A DNA stretch of 64,000 nucleotides. Source: Coptis chinensis (taxonomy: Eukaryota > Streptophyta > Magnoliopsida > Ranunculales > Ranunculaceae). Positions 45,167-57,305 of the stretch are shown piece after piece. Both the position numbers and the translations under genes were made by a program. Position 1 is the stretch's first letter. The number at the start of each line of letters is the position of its first letter. Location of the stretch: NCBI GenBank assembly GCA_015680905.1, contig CM027381.1, positions 51,092,501 through 51,156,500 on the forward strand. The letters are read 5' to 3'. The notes beneath the pieces are model-generated. The model had not been told where the DNA came from, did no database searches, and saw only the letters and a list, made by a program, of their open reading frames with translations.

Positions 45167-45929
45167 GGATCTTAGAAGTACATACTTATTTTAAGTTAAG
45201 GTAAGTACGTAAGTAAAACTTCACCTCAAAAATGAATTTAAACCTAATTTTTTTATGGATATCATCTACTCACCGTAAACATCAACTCTACAAAATTTTA
45301 ACTTATTTGGAAATCTCTAACCTAAGATAAAGATGATTGCAAAAATATTATTTTATGAACAGTTAGATTTCTTTTTAAAGATGACAACAATTTTTATCTA
45401 AGTTTGAGGTTTTCAAATGAGTTGAAATTTTGTGGACTTCATGAAGATGACAACAATTATATATCGCAAAACGACTAAAAAGGATATCAAACTTTATAAG
45501 TTTTGACAATGTGGACTAAAATTTTTTTTGGGTCAAATTGGGAACCAAATTTTATAATTTTTGCAATGTGGGGACATGTGCAACATGACATCTAAATTTC
45601 TCACACAGTGTTTCACAATTCGAATTAATTTCTAGCATGGATATACTTTGATACCTCGCTATGGTCACCAGTTTCCCCTCCACATGTGTATCGTATCTAC
45701 TTTATACCTCACTAATTGGCTCCTAATAATGTAACAATGCCACCATCTATAGTCATGTACTTTTCCCCCTACAAAAAGAGCAAATTCATCTCAATCCCAA
45801 AATTCTCTAGTCATCCTAGTCTGTTTTCATATACTGTTTCTACTTAGGTCTTTAGGATCTTCAAGCTTCCACCTGAAGATATGAATGTCAAGCTTGATAC
45901 AGATGATTCTTTGTGACCTAGTGGATAGT

Positions 45930-46380
45930 TTGGGGTATGTGGCCCAAAATGGCATTCGGCTGGTTTTTGTCTGTCTATCATCGATCTCGCATAAACTTCT
46001 CCTAATTTCTCCTCACTCGATTACTCCTCTCTCAACTCGAGATCTGAGATCACATGTACGTTACCTTTTTTTCATTTCTCACTGCCTGCCTTGATCAAGT
46101 TTTTGATTTTCTCATCTCAACTCCACTCACTTCTCATCTCAACACCTTTTGCGACTTGATTATTGTTACAAGTTCCCCCTTTATACATTTGTTGTTTTAT
46201 TGTCTTGCAACCCACCGTCTACTCGCAAAAGGTACTCAACTGGCTTTTTCTTTTTTGTTTCGTTCTTGGGGTCCCCCTTTATCCCTAATTTTTTATTCAG
46301 CACAAATTTCTCCCCCTTTTATCCTGGTTTCTATTAAGAAAATAAATGTGTCTTTCCTCTTTTTAGTACTTGAATAGTAT
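45930..46380 (+). mobile_element. Helitron-like sequence, right arm (5' truncated)
   Basis: Counterpart of 31140-31651. It starts within GGGTATGTGGCCCAAAATGG; the TC...5' end and hairpin kept in the left arm are deleted here. The body is pyrimidine-rich. Confidence 0.45.
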
Positions 46381-47106
46381 TTTTTCCCTTTACTTTTGTC
46401 TTCGATTTGTTAACTTCTCATACCATTGGTAAGATGATTCCTTTGTTTTTCGACACATTCTGCTATATTTGTAAACTCTATAGTGTTTCGTACTCTAAGA
46501 TTTCGTGGTCAGTTGATAATGTGTTATGTGGACTTATATGTTGTTGATGCATTGGTTGATGCATATTTGCCAAGTTTGGGTTGCTCAAGACGGCAAATAT
46601 TATTTTTAGAGAGATGGGGGGTCAATGAATGGATGAGTAGACACAACATAAATTTGTCGAGAGACAAGGGACTTGGTTAGGATACATTATGATTCTTATG
46701 TGGTTCTTTTAAATTATGATTCAGACAAAAGAAGGGAGATTCAGTAGTTAGAAATCGGTTAAATGATGTTAAGGTTTTTGAAGCCAGAGTTTCTATACAA
46801 TATAAGTCGGGCTTGTGGCTGCAGTAGAAAGAATTGCCAGAAAGAACCAGTTGGGTTTGTCCCACCAAGGGGAGACCTACCCCCGCTTATTTCTTGATTT
46901 GTTACCGGCAATCGGCGTAGGGGGGCGCCCCACAACTCTCCCATGCAACAATGTAAGACTTTATACGAATTGTCGCTATCGGGGGCTACTAGGTGCCACA
47001 GGAACAATGTTTAATACAGTGGATGACCTGAGTTTACTGGACATGAAGTTTAGCCTCTGGAATCTCACAACAATTCCCAGCTGCTTAGCAAACTCCCTGT
47101 TTTGAT

Positions 47107-50100
47107 CTTGTAACAATGGAATGGTGGACACATTTATGGCTCAATGAGAGGTTTCCAACTTGGGTATTCTTCAGGTAGTCTATCTTTATGTAATTTTAGT
47201 AACACCTTAATGCTAGAGAAAAAAGCACTAAACCATTTTCAATGTCTTGTGTTGTAGGTGAGCTATTTAGCAGCTGATAGCTTATTTCCCGAGTGGAAAA
47301 TTTGGACTCAAATTTTTGATGAAATTACTGAGGGTCTTATGCTAGATGGACTGACATAATCCCACCCCATTGAGGTAAGGAATAATAATTGGTATCTTAT
47401 GAATTCCACACGATATTTAGATGTCTGGACATGCACTGTTTAAAGATGCTTTGATCATCGTAGTGTAAAATAATTGACCTACTCGGGCTCGCTAAAATCT
47501 CGGCTCGGGCTCGTTCATATATTATATGAGCCAAGCTTGAACTTTTTTCAAAGCTTGCTTAATAAAAGAGCCGAGGTTGAGCATAGTGAAGCTCGACTTG
47601 ATTAGCTCGAATTCCACCCTTACATTTAAGACTAGCCAACACTAACAGTCTCTTTCACTTCAGAAAAAATAACACATATAACACACATACTAACAAATCT
47701 CACCTATCAAAGAAGAAAAATAAAAGTTTTGTGGGAGGGTTACATGCAGTTCATATATGATTTCCGACACTTTTAAGGCCAACTTCTTATCATGGACAAA
47801 CTTATAAAGTTTGAATGCTCCTAAGATATATGTTCTCAATTTGCAAGAAACATTTCCCCTTTTACTACCATTGGTCAAATGTTTGACAAAGCATAGTAGC
47901 CTATTTAGTTTACATTGAACTTGAAGCTTTAGATATAATAGTGAATGTTGAAAGCTTCCTATGAGTTGAGTTTTGATGACGGAATTGAGATATTTATTTA
48001 TTTTTGAGTTTTACAAAGTTTTTAGTGATGTCACAGTCTGCAGTGTTTCAACATATGATTGTCATTAGTCTCCAAGTGGGAGATTCTCTGATGCCCAGGA
48101 CTTGTTATTCATATTCTTTAAGATTATCAAGTGAGGCGGAGCGTTAACGCTCGGCCGAGGGGTGGGGAGGTATGTGGACAAAAAGTCATTTGGTTGGTTT
48201 CTGTTTGTCTGTCCTCATTCCTCATATCTTATTTCCTCTCTTCATCCCTCTCCCTCTCCATGCCCTCTCAATCTCTCCTTCTCCCCTCTCCTTCTCTGCT
48301 CACGCCTCCACTGCATAGCAGTATACTAGTCAAGTGAGAGGAGGCCGAGGGGGGTATGTGCACAAAAGGTCATTTGGTTGGTTTCTGTCTGTCTGTCCTC
48401 ATTCCTCATCTTGTCTCTGATCTTCGTCCCTCTCCCTCTCCCTCTCCCCTCATCCCTCTCCCTCTCAGCTCACTCCCCCACTGCATAGTAGTATACTAGT
48501 ATGTTTTGTTTTAGCTTTTATTTTATCTGGTTTTGTATTGTCCATCTTAGGAGGCTAGTGCAAAAGTGTTATGAAATGATCAAGAATTGGGATTGTATGA
48601 TAAGTAGTCTGCCATTTTTACTCGTATTATACATTACTGAATTTGAAAATGAAATAATTGGTTGTTTCCCAAAGATGTATCATAATGGTGAAACAATGAC
48701 TAGAATGTACAAATTAAAGTCTATTTGACCAAGCTTTTAACAAGTGTTTACCATTCATTTATTGCATTGAATTCATTTTGAAAATATGTTGTTAGTATAC
48801 TTCTTTGAAACTGAATGTGAGTTTTATGATGCATTCAGTGGTCGTCGGCTTCATATATAAAACAATATCCTTGCTCAAATGCAAATACAGAAGATTTATG
48901 GGCTGTTCTGGAAAAGGAATCTGGTGAACATGTAAATAAGCTGATGAATTCATGGACAAATTAAAGCAAAAAGGATATTGAGTAGTCAGTGTCAGTGTCA
49001 AAGGCAATAAGCTGGACTTTGATCAGGTATATAGGTTTTTTAAGGAGATGGCCAGTGGATTGTCCTAGTAACATTATGTTGTGGATCATATAGTGCTCAC
49101 AAGAATTTTCTGTTATAAACAAAATTAGAAACCATGGATATAAGTGAACTTTTGGGCACTTCAAGTGCTACAAATAACCACCAAAAGTGGTTCAAAATTA
49201 ATGTTGACCAAACAGGTTTCTATAGAGTAAAATACGATGATGAACTTGCAGGCAGACTCCGATATGCAATAGAGGCCAATCATCTTTCTGCAATAGATAG
49301 ATTTGGTAATATGATGTTCACCGTGCCATATATATGATTCTTAGTTTGTGCAATGATCAGAAACTCACATTCATATCATTTGTTTTGTCAGGCATTTTGG
49401 ATGATTCATATGCTCTCTCTATGGCTTGCAAGCAGTCACTGTCTTCATTGTTTAGATTGATGAGTGCGCATGGGTAGAACTTGACTATACCGTCTTTGTC
49501 CAACTTGATCACCGTAATGTTGACGCGTTCACGCAGTAATATGTGTTCTTAGTTCGTACTTCTTTGCCACTAATATCACGTCTCCTGATTCCTCAGGTGA
49601 GTAACAAAGTTGCAAAGGTTGCTGATGATGCCTGCCCTGATTTGTCAGAGTACATCAAATTGTTCTTGATCAATCTTTTTCAGAATTCTACGGAGTAAGT
49701 CTAATATTCTTGTCCCATTAGTAGATAAATGATATTATTATGTTTTTTTTTCCTAAAAAACTGATATAAGTCTAAACCAAACCTTTCCCCAAAATGAATG
49801 TACATCTATTAAATATTCTTTACTATTCGTGTTCCATTCATGAACCTCTCTGCCTCAAGCTTTCCAAGATGCCGAAACAATGGCATGCTTGCTCATCCTA
49901 CTTAAGTGTCTCCACAACTGGGACAAGATGGGGTCTAAAGATGGGGATTTCTCTTCCTCAACTAACTTTATACATTTCCTTCGTTTTGGCTAAGTGAATT
50001 GTTTTATGTTTTCTAATAATGGGCCAAAGTAAAGTAAAGAAAGACTAGAATGAAGATTGAAGGATAAATGTCATTCCAACTAGCTTGTTTGATAATTCTT

Positions 50101-50930
50101 GTTATAATAAGTTGTAAACTTTCATATCTAGTAACTTGATTATTTTAGAACTTGCTTGAAACGGAAATAGTTGTGTTACAATTTCCTTCACTAAATTAGG
50201 CTGGGAGCCAAAGGAAAAAGATAGCCACTTGGATGTAATGTTAAGAGGCGATATTTTAACTACCCTTGCTGTTTTTGGGCATGATATAACACAAAAAGAA
50301 GCAATAGAGCGGTTTCGTGCTTTCCTAGATGATAGAAATACTCTACTTCTACCTTCTGACACGGGAAGGGTCAGTGCATTCAGTTATCTGATAGGTCTAT
50401 ATTGTTGATTTTTGTTCACTTCAATCTAGCAGTCCATTGATCTATTCTCAAATCAAAATATTTGCAGGCTGCATATGTTCTTTGTGATCTGCAGGTATCA
50501 ACAAATCCAACAGATGGGGTTATGAATCTCTACTAAAAATCTATAGGAGACCGATCTAAGCCGGAGAAAACCCGTTATTCTAAGTACTGCTAGTTCATAG
50601 ATGAAAGTTTCATTTTTGTTTGCTTGGTAATTGTATGCATCTGAAGTATCTGTTTTATTGTAATACTATAGAAAACCTTTCCTTTAAATTTTGTTTTTAC
50701 ATGTTTTGTAAGTTCACTGACTTCTTGTCCATATTCTGACATTGTTCTTGAAGCTTTGAACATTTTGTTGTCTTCTGAGGTACATTTTCTTTTTTGGTAC
50801 ATCTCTAAGCATTTTTTTTTAATATTAGTCCTAAATTGTTTTTTATTCTTACATAGGTGCGAAGTCAAGATGCCATTTATGGACTTGGAGTAAGCAGGGA
50901 AGGCCGTGAAACTGCCTAGAGATGGCTGAA
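47107..50930 (+). pseudogene. APM1: Aminopeptidase M1-like pseudogene
   Basis: A host gene relic of the M1 (gluzincin) family, whose members are zinc aminopeptidases. Exons in order: 47107-47163 (VTMEWWTHLWLNE, with the third zinc ligand; the HExxH helix is lost); 47258-47374 (LAADSLFPEWKIW...); about 48850-49026 (ASYIKQYPCSNANTEDLWAV); 49125-49305 (KINVDQTGFYRVKYDDELAG); about 49391-49525 (ILDDSYALSMACKQSLSSLF); about 49597-49697 (VSNKVAKVADDACPDLSEYI); about 50200-50370 (HLDVMLRGDILTTLAVFGHD); about 50468-50600 (AAYVL...); about 50715-50778 (DIVLEALNILLSSE); and 50859-50930 (VRSQDAIYGLGVSREGRETA). Most boundaries keep GT/AG. In-frame stops occur in several exons and the N-terminal domain is absent. 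The gene continues no further because a Tat element interrupts the next intron. Confidence 0.85.
48127..48499 (+). mobile_element. Tandem Helitron-like dimer
   Basis: Two head-to-tail units, 48127-48329 and 48330-48499. Each begins TCAAGTGAG and ends with a small hairpin (ACTGCATAGCAGT or ACTGCATAGTAGT), then ATACTAG. The host bases are A before and T after. The left arm holds the empty site (TTTAAGATTATATG read on its minus strand, about 29354-29367), which equals the right-arm flanks joined precisely at A|T with no target duplication. This is the signature of Helitron insertion. The first unit also carries the palindrome GAGCGTTAACGCTC, missing from the second. No Rep/helicase is encoded. 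Confidence 0.85.
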
Positions 50931-50936
50931 GGTACC

Positions 50937-51388
50937 TGTAAGTACCCTCCTTTCGGCACTATAGTACACGTGTCCACACACCAAGTCGTATCTTTATCAG
51001 TTCGTACCACAGTGTCAGTACATCGTAACGGCCTAGACTCAGGTTATCCCAAATCTTAGCTACAACCATATACGGAAGCAAATCATCTAGCGCAATCCTG
51101 GAGATCAGTCAACGCAACAATCAAAGAGACATTAACTTTGTAACATCAGGAGTAATGGAGAATCATCAAGATAGCACACAATGTGGATCTATACCTAATA
51201 ACGATCTGAAGCAAATAATGAAAGTCAGCTCAAACATCTATAAGTAGAGAGAGATGAACTACGTAAGGTTTGATTCAATTTTACCCCTAGAAACTTGATA
51301 CGTAGGCAACTCTTGTCCCAAAGAGAGTGCAGCCATTCCCAACCATCCACAACATCAGGTCGTAGACCCAAAATACCAAACCTCTACA
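50937..51388 (+). repeat. 5' LTR of the Tat element
   Basis: About 452 bp, from TGTAAGTACCC to CTCTACA, followed at once by TTGGGGCCGTCTGTTGG, which occupies the primer-binding position and resembles the GGCGCCGTCTGTGGG-type site of Tat elements. The start is placed by TG and by the abrupt end of intron sequence. The partner LTR is not in the window, so the ends are provisional. Confidence 0.65.
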
Positions 51389-51473
51389 TTGGGGCCGTCT
51401 GTTGGTTCATTTCCTTAAGAAAATAACACACACTCTATTCTCAAGCCTACGAAGCTGGTCAGAGAAACCTCAA

Positions 51474-52693
51474 TGGACACATCATTTCAAATGTTGGCAG
51501 ACCAGATGAAGACGTTCTAGGAGGCCTTCATCACCTTACAACAATAAAATCAAACGATGCGTGAACAGGCCACCTCCAACGCCAACAACAGCACTCCAGA
51601 CACATTAGAGAACAACACCATCACAATCCTCACCACCACCACCAATCAAAGACTAGAGGACTTCGCCCAAAGTTTGGAGAAGTCAAACGATAAAGCCAGC
51701 ACGATCTAGATCGTTTAGAAGATACTCCAAACATACAAGGCGTCACCATTCACCACTGAAATCAGGGACAAGCAGCCTCCCTCAGAATTCATCCAACCAA
51801 AGTTCCTGCTGTACGACGGTAGCTCGGGTCCAAGCCAGCACTTAGCTCGTTTCACCCAGATCCTCACATTATACAGCGCTCCAGAGTACGACTACCTGAA
51901 GTGCAAACTCTTTCCAACCAGCCTGAAGGACGGAGCCTTAGAATGGTTCCACACGCTCACTCTTGATTAAATCAGCAACTTCGACAAGCTAGCTAAGACG
52001 TTCGCAGCGGAGTTCGTCCACAACAAGAAGAAACAAGCCGACCTAGACTCCTTGTTTAAACTCAAGCAAGCACATGGTGAAACGATCTATGCTTTCCTAG
52101 GACGTTTCAAGAAAGAACTCCTATCAATGGAGCTAGGCCTAAAAGACAATTTTGCAACTTCTGCATTCACCAACGCCCTCCTGGACGACTCCGACCTAGC
52201 ATGGTCTCTAATGCACAACAAGCCAGACCGCTTAAACGACCTGTACCACAGAATTGACAAGTACATCAAGTACAAAGAATGGTTGGCCCAGCGCAAGGGA
52301 AAAGAAGTCCTCGCAGTTAGCGACAAGCGAGGACCCAAAGAGAGCAATCATTACTCAGGCAACAACAACAACAACAAGGGATCCAACTCCCACAAGCCCT
52401 CCTACACAAAACGGGAATTCTCCAACTTCTCCAAGATGCCAAGCCAGATCGTGAAGAAGATTTATACAGCACCGTACTTCAAGCCCAACATCAACAAAGT
52501 AATAGCAATCCAAGGACGTCCATACTGCCACTTCCACAAACTCCAACACCATGACACAGATGAGTGTTGGAGCCTCAAGCACTATCTCCAAGACTTAGTT
52601 GAAGAGGGAAAATTGAAAGAGTTCCTGCCAGAAAGCGACCTCAGGCATAAGCTGAATGCCAATCGCCACAGAAGCAGGAGCCGAAAGCAATGA
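51474..52693 (+). pseudogene. Tat gag region
   Basis: Part of the Tat fossil. It contains LKQAHGETIYAFLGRFKKEL, LDDSDLAWSLMHNKP and an Asn/Lys-rich linker. A C-terminal knuckle-like CHFHKLQHHDTDECWSLKHY follows, as in Tat/Ogre gag. Confidence 0.8.
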
Positions 52694-52879
52694 ACGACCT
52701 GCTAATAATAGAAGCAGGAGCAGAACAGCCCGACAATCTAAATCTCTAGGTCGGTCGAGGCACAACAGGAGACAGCACTCCTCCGACCACGACGAGGAAA
52801 AGGTAATCAACATGATTACTGATACCTCCAATGATGAAACCTCAGGTCGGGAAAAGCGCAGAAGGGTAGGAGCGCTTCA

Positions 52880-53400
52880 GGAGATCTACCACCTCTCCTA
52901 CAAAGCTGAAGTCATCACTCCTACCAACCTTCAATCAACGACTTCCATAACATTCACAGAGGACGACCTAGACAAGGTGTGCCTACCCCACAATGATGCC
53001 CTGGTAGTGCACGTCAAAATCAATAGGTGGATAGTCAAAAGAGTCCTCATCGATCCAAGCAGCTCTTGTGACATCCTTTTCTATCAAACGTATAAAGACA
53101 TGCACCTGCCCGCTCGGTGATGATAGAATCAAACGCACCACTCTATGGGTTCAACAGAGACCGCACATATGCCATTGGAGACGTTATCTTACCAGTCTCC
53201 ATTGGAGAAAAATAGGACATGGTCAAAACATAAACACATTTCAGCGTGATTGATGTCAAGTCGTCCTACACTGCCATCTTAGGGCACAGGTGGATCCACA
53301 ATATCCAAGCAGTTCCATCCACCTTGCACCAAGTGTTGTGGTTCCCCGGACCACGAGGCATCATGGAGCTCAGAAGCAACCAACTAGAGGCTCATTGATG
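52880..53400 (+). pseudogene. Tat protease region
   Basis: Part of the Tat fossil. ALVVHVKINRWIVKRVLIDP followed by SSSCDILFYQTYKDM matches the retropepsin active-site area of Tat polyproteins (usual form VLVDxGSSADIL). Confidence 0.7.
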
Positions 53401-53539
53401 TAATCAAATCAGCACAACAACTACGGCCAAACCTCAGGTCGTCCAAAGCTACAAGATCGTCAAGCTTCCAGCCCTCCAACATCAGAAGCTGACAAGCTTA
53501 AGGGGAAGCAAGCACAAATAGAACCAGGAGAAAAAGTCA

Positions 53540-54770
53540 ATTTGGTCACAAATGATGACCCAAAGTTTGTTTATGCAGGGGTTGATCTAGACCCCAAGCT
53601 CAAGGAGCAACTTGTCAAATTTCTATCTCTCAATAAAGATGTTTTTGCTTGGTCGTATATCGATATGCCTGGTATCGACCCACAGGTCACTTGCCACAAA
53701 TTAAATGTCAATCCAAATGGCTCTCAAATTTCAGAAAGCTATCAATAAAGAGATAGAAAAGCTCAAAAATATGGGATTCATCAGAGAAGTCGAGTACCCG
53801 ACCTAGCTAGCTAACATTGTAGCCATTCCCAAAAAGAACGACCAGGTACGACTCTGCATAGACTTCACAAACGTCAACAAACATTGCCCCAAAGACAGCT
53901 TCCCCCTTCCAAGAATTGACATATTGGTAGATCAAAGTTGCGAACACGAACTCCTATCATTCATGGACGCATATAGTGGGTACAATCAAATACCACTTGC
54001 AGAGGAAGACCAAGAAAAGACGTCCTTGATAACCGAACAAGGAATGTTCTACTACAACGTTCTACCATTCAGCTTGAAGAACGCAGGGGCAACCTACCAA
54101 AGACTTATCACAAAGATGTTCAAAGACTTGCTGGGAGACACTATGGAAGTCTACATAGATGACATGGTAGTCAAAAGCGAAAAGGCTAAAGATAACATTT
54201 CCCACCTACAAGAAGCCTTTGCAAGATTGCTCCAAAACAAAATGAAGCTCAATCTAGCAAAATGTGTATTTAGGGTAGCTTCAGGGAAATTCCTAGGATA
54301 CGAGCTCTCCTTGAAATGCCAGAACCAACTTCCAAACAACAAATCTACAAGTTATCTGGCATGGTTTCAGCCCTCAATAGATTCATCTCACGTGCATCTG
54401 ACAAGTGTAGACCATTCCTACAAATACTGAAGAAAGGCGCAACATTCACATGGACAGACAAATGCTACAAATCTTTCAACGACCCAAAAGCTTACCTATC
54501 AACTCCACCCGTCCTGTCCAAACCAACTGAAGGAGAGACGCTGGGGCTTTACCTTGCAACTACTGACTTAGCCAACAGCTCGGTCCTATTTCACAAAAAC
54601 GAGGGAATCGAAAAACCAGTCTACTTCACCAGCAAGTCGTTAGCAGAAGCAGAAAAACATTACTCTGCATTAGAGAAAACAAAATTGTCTTTGCTCTACT
54701 CTGCTCGAAAGTTCCGACCTTACTTCCAAGCATGGTCATCACAGATGTACCCATCAAACAGGTCTTGAGT
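53540..54770 (+). pseudogene. Tat RT and retroviral-type RNase H region
   Basis: Part of the Tat fossil. RT is seen as SFMDAYSGYNQIPL, then LPFSLKNAGATYQRLI, then MEVYIDDMVVKS (Y-x-D-D). The connection and RNase H part follows (FTWTDKC, LGLYLATTDLANSSVL, KPVYFTSKSLAEAEKHY). Confidence 0.85.
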
Positions 54771-54949
54771 TCCAACAACAAAATAGCTTGCATGGCCAAA
54801 TGGGCTGAAAAACTTGGTGAGCATCACATCGAGTTCATTCCTAGAACGTCTCGCAAAGGCCAGGTCGTTGTTGACTTCCTGGCTGACTTCCCCGTCGAGG
54901 ATGTCCACTGGGAACCCGAGCCTATCACAACATTCCATCAACCAACCAC

Positions 54950-55350
54950 CCCAGACATATGGCACCTCTACGTAGATGGAGCGTGCAACAATAGTGGCAG
55001 TGGACTAGGGTTGTGTTAACTTCACCAGAAGGAACACAACTATAGAAGTCAATCAAGATCGATTTCACAACATCAAATAATGAAGCGGAATATGAGGCAT
55101 TGATCACAGGCCTCCGCATGGCACAACAACTACAAGTCAAGAAGCTAAATGCTCACAGTGACTCACAACTAATCGTCAAGCAGATCACCAAAGAGTATGT
55201 AACAAATGGAGCAAACCTGGCCAAATACACTCAGGTCATCAATGACATCATCAGCTCGTTCAAAACATTCTCCTTAGAACACATTCCCCGAGAAGGCAAC
55301 AGACATGCAAACAATTTGGCTTTCTTAGCCTCGAAAACCCAAGAGGCATG
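54950..55350 (+). pseudogene. Second, archaeal-type RNase H region
   Basis: Part of the Tat fossil. WHLYVDGACNNSGSGLG, EAEYEALITGLRMAQQL, LNAHSDSQLIVKQI and HIPREGNRHANNLA are the four acidic-site blocks of the plant-type RNase H found in addition to the normal one in Tat elements. Confidence 0.8.
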
Positions 55351-55499
55351 TCCTAGCACAGTCTACATTGACATCCTGGAAAGGCCCGCTTACCAGCAAG
55401 AAAGTATCAATAGCCTCACAGACTTTCAGCCCTCATCCGAAGAAGAGATCACACAATCTTGGATAGGCCCATTTCTGAAATTTATCCTACATGGGGAAA

Positions 55500-56460
55500 T
55501 CCTAGCATAAGCAAAGAGCGCTCGTGCCGTACAATTCCGAGCTCCCAGATACACCATAATCAGTGGACGATTGTTCCGTAAATCCACAAAAGGACCCCAC
55601 CTAAGGTGCATAACTCCAAGCGAATGCCAACTCATCTTCGACGAAATTTACAAAGGTGAATGTGGCAACCATGCAGGAGCACAATCTCTAGCTTATAAAG
55701 CAATTGCCCAAGGGTATTATTGGGTTGAAGTAATCCACTAGTTTAAGTAAAAAAAGTCCACCTCATCAACTTCATATGGACCAATATCATCACAAGATTT
55801 GGTCTACCCCACACCCTTGTCATGGACAACGGAACCCAATTTGCTAGCTCACAAGTCAAGGCATTTCTACAAAAATGGCACATCATTTAAGCATTTTCTA
55901 CACCTAGATATGCACAAAGCAATGGTCAGGCAGAGGCTACCAACAAATCAATCAAAGAAAATCTCCAAAAGAAGTTGGAAAGCAAGAAAAGCCAATGGTC
56001 AGAACAACTCGAGAACATCCTATGGGCATACAAAACAACAGCCAGAGCCAGTACCAATGAGTCTCATTTCACACTTTGCTTCAGAACAAAAGCAATCATA
56101 CCATCGGAGCTCACAATCACCACCACATGATCTGAAATCGTCGAATCAGGAGACAATGACAACATCTTGGCAAAATAAGTCGATCTCCTAGAAGAGCGAA
56201 GAGAAACAACTGCAATATCCTTAGCTCAGTACCACCAAACAATCCAACGATCTTACAACAAGAAGGTCGTCCCAAGAAATTTCTAAGCTGGCGACCTAGT
56301 CCTTAAAAAGACACTAGCTCCAGCCAAGCTCGACCCAACATGGGAGGGCCCCTACATTGTAGACAAAGTAGTCGAAAATGGAGCATACTGGATCAAAACT
56401 CAGCTTGATGATATGCTTCCCCGACCTTGGAACACAGCTATCCTCAAACGATTTTATCAA
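55500..56460 (+). pseudogene. Tat integrase region
   Basis: Part of the Tat fossil. It holds a zinc-binding-like stretch (GECGNHAGAQSLAYKAIAQG), the catalytic core (TLVMDNGTQFAS and SNGQAEATNKSIKENLQKKL) and a C-terminal part. The region is broken. Confidence 0.8.
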
Positions 56461-56614
56461 TAGTCTTTTTCCAGATGTATTAGTCAATATGAATAAACAT
56501 TTTATCAGCATTTCATGTACAAATGTCATCTTTGCATCACATGAATACCACGCATCTTACACTAAGCTACCCAATCTGGGACATCACAATGACAGGTCGT
56601 ATACCAAAGTCAAA

Positions 56615-56925
56615 GTTAAGAACAACTCAACTACAATTACCACGTAGTGGTTAATTACCAATAAATCCAACCCAAGGTCCCCCAAAAGGACTCTAAATCA
56701 ACTTAACACCAACGTCAGGGTTAAACATGATTCAACTGTAATTGCCACGCAATTATTAGTCAAATACAAACATAAAGGACCCCCAAAAGGACCCAAAGTC
56801 AACTTACGACCTTGGAACAGGGTTAAGCTTGGCTCAACTATAACTACCACTCAAAGGCTAGTTATCAATCAATCGGAGTTCCCCCAAAAGGAACGACCAA
56901 ATCAAACACACAAAAGGAGACCTAG
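56615..56925 (+). repeat. Tandem repeat, about 103 bp, three units, in the Tat 3' region
   Basis: Units start at 56615, 56720 and 56822. Each opens GTTAA, then CAACT-T-AATTACCAC, and contains GGTCCCCCAAAAGGAC or a close variant. They lie between integrase and the antisense ORF. Tandem repeats at this place are a known habit of Tat/Ogre elements and can seed satellite DNA. Confidence 0.8.
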
Positions 56926-57305
56926 GTGATAGCTACGCTCATCTAATCAGGTCGTGAACCAAACAATCATGACCTTTGAACATCAGACGATCTACCATAG
57001 TTCAACAGGTTGTCAAGACTGCTACTATGCAACACAGGTCATCATACAACAAATCAAAAAGCAATAAAAACAATCACATTCATGCAACATTCAAAGACAA
57101 TATCAAAGCAGAACAAGTAAGTAATTTAAATATTTTACTTCTTACAAAAATTTGGTTAGATACTAGAGGCCCCCAGGTTATCCTGAGAAAATGACCTCAG
57201 CACCCCCCATCATAAAAAAATTCAGTTATCAGTATCAAACAAGAGAAATATTTAAACACTGTTCAAAGAAGCTTTAACCAAACCTCAAAACAAAGAAGAA
57301 CAAGA

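Larger units (their letters stand above)
40250..48847 (+). repeat. Right arm of the large inverted repeat
   Basis: Reverse-complement partner of 29010-38308. It runs from AGGAGCTCAATTAATTAG in the pararetrovirus linker region outward through the pararetrovirus, its promoter, Helitron-like and PPR-like scraps and two aminopeptidase exons. It ends at about 48847, at the start of a further aminopeptidase exon. Beyond this point only the right side continues the gene. Confidence 0.9.

Noticed and set aside
46975-46990. GGGGGCTACTAGG as a Helitron 3' end
   Set aside because: It is followed by G rather than T and has no convincing hairpin before it; kept only as a weak possibility.
52087-52347. 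Long minus-strand frame opposite Tat gag
   Set aside because: A mirror frame of the gag coding strand without motifs.
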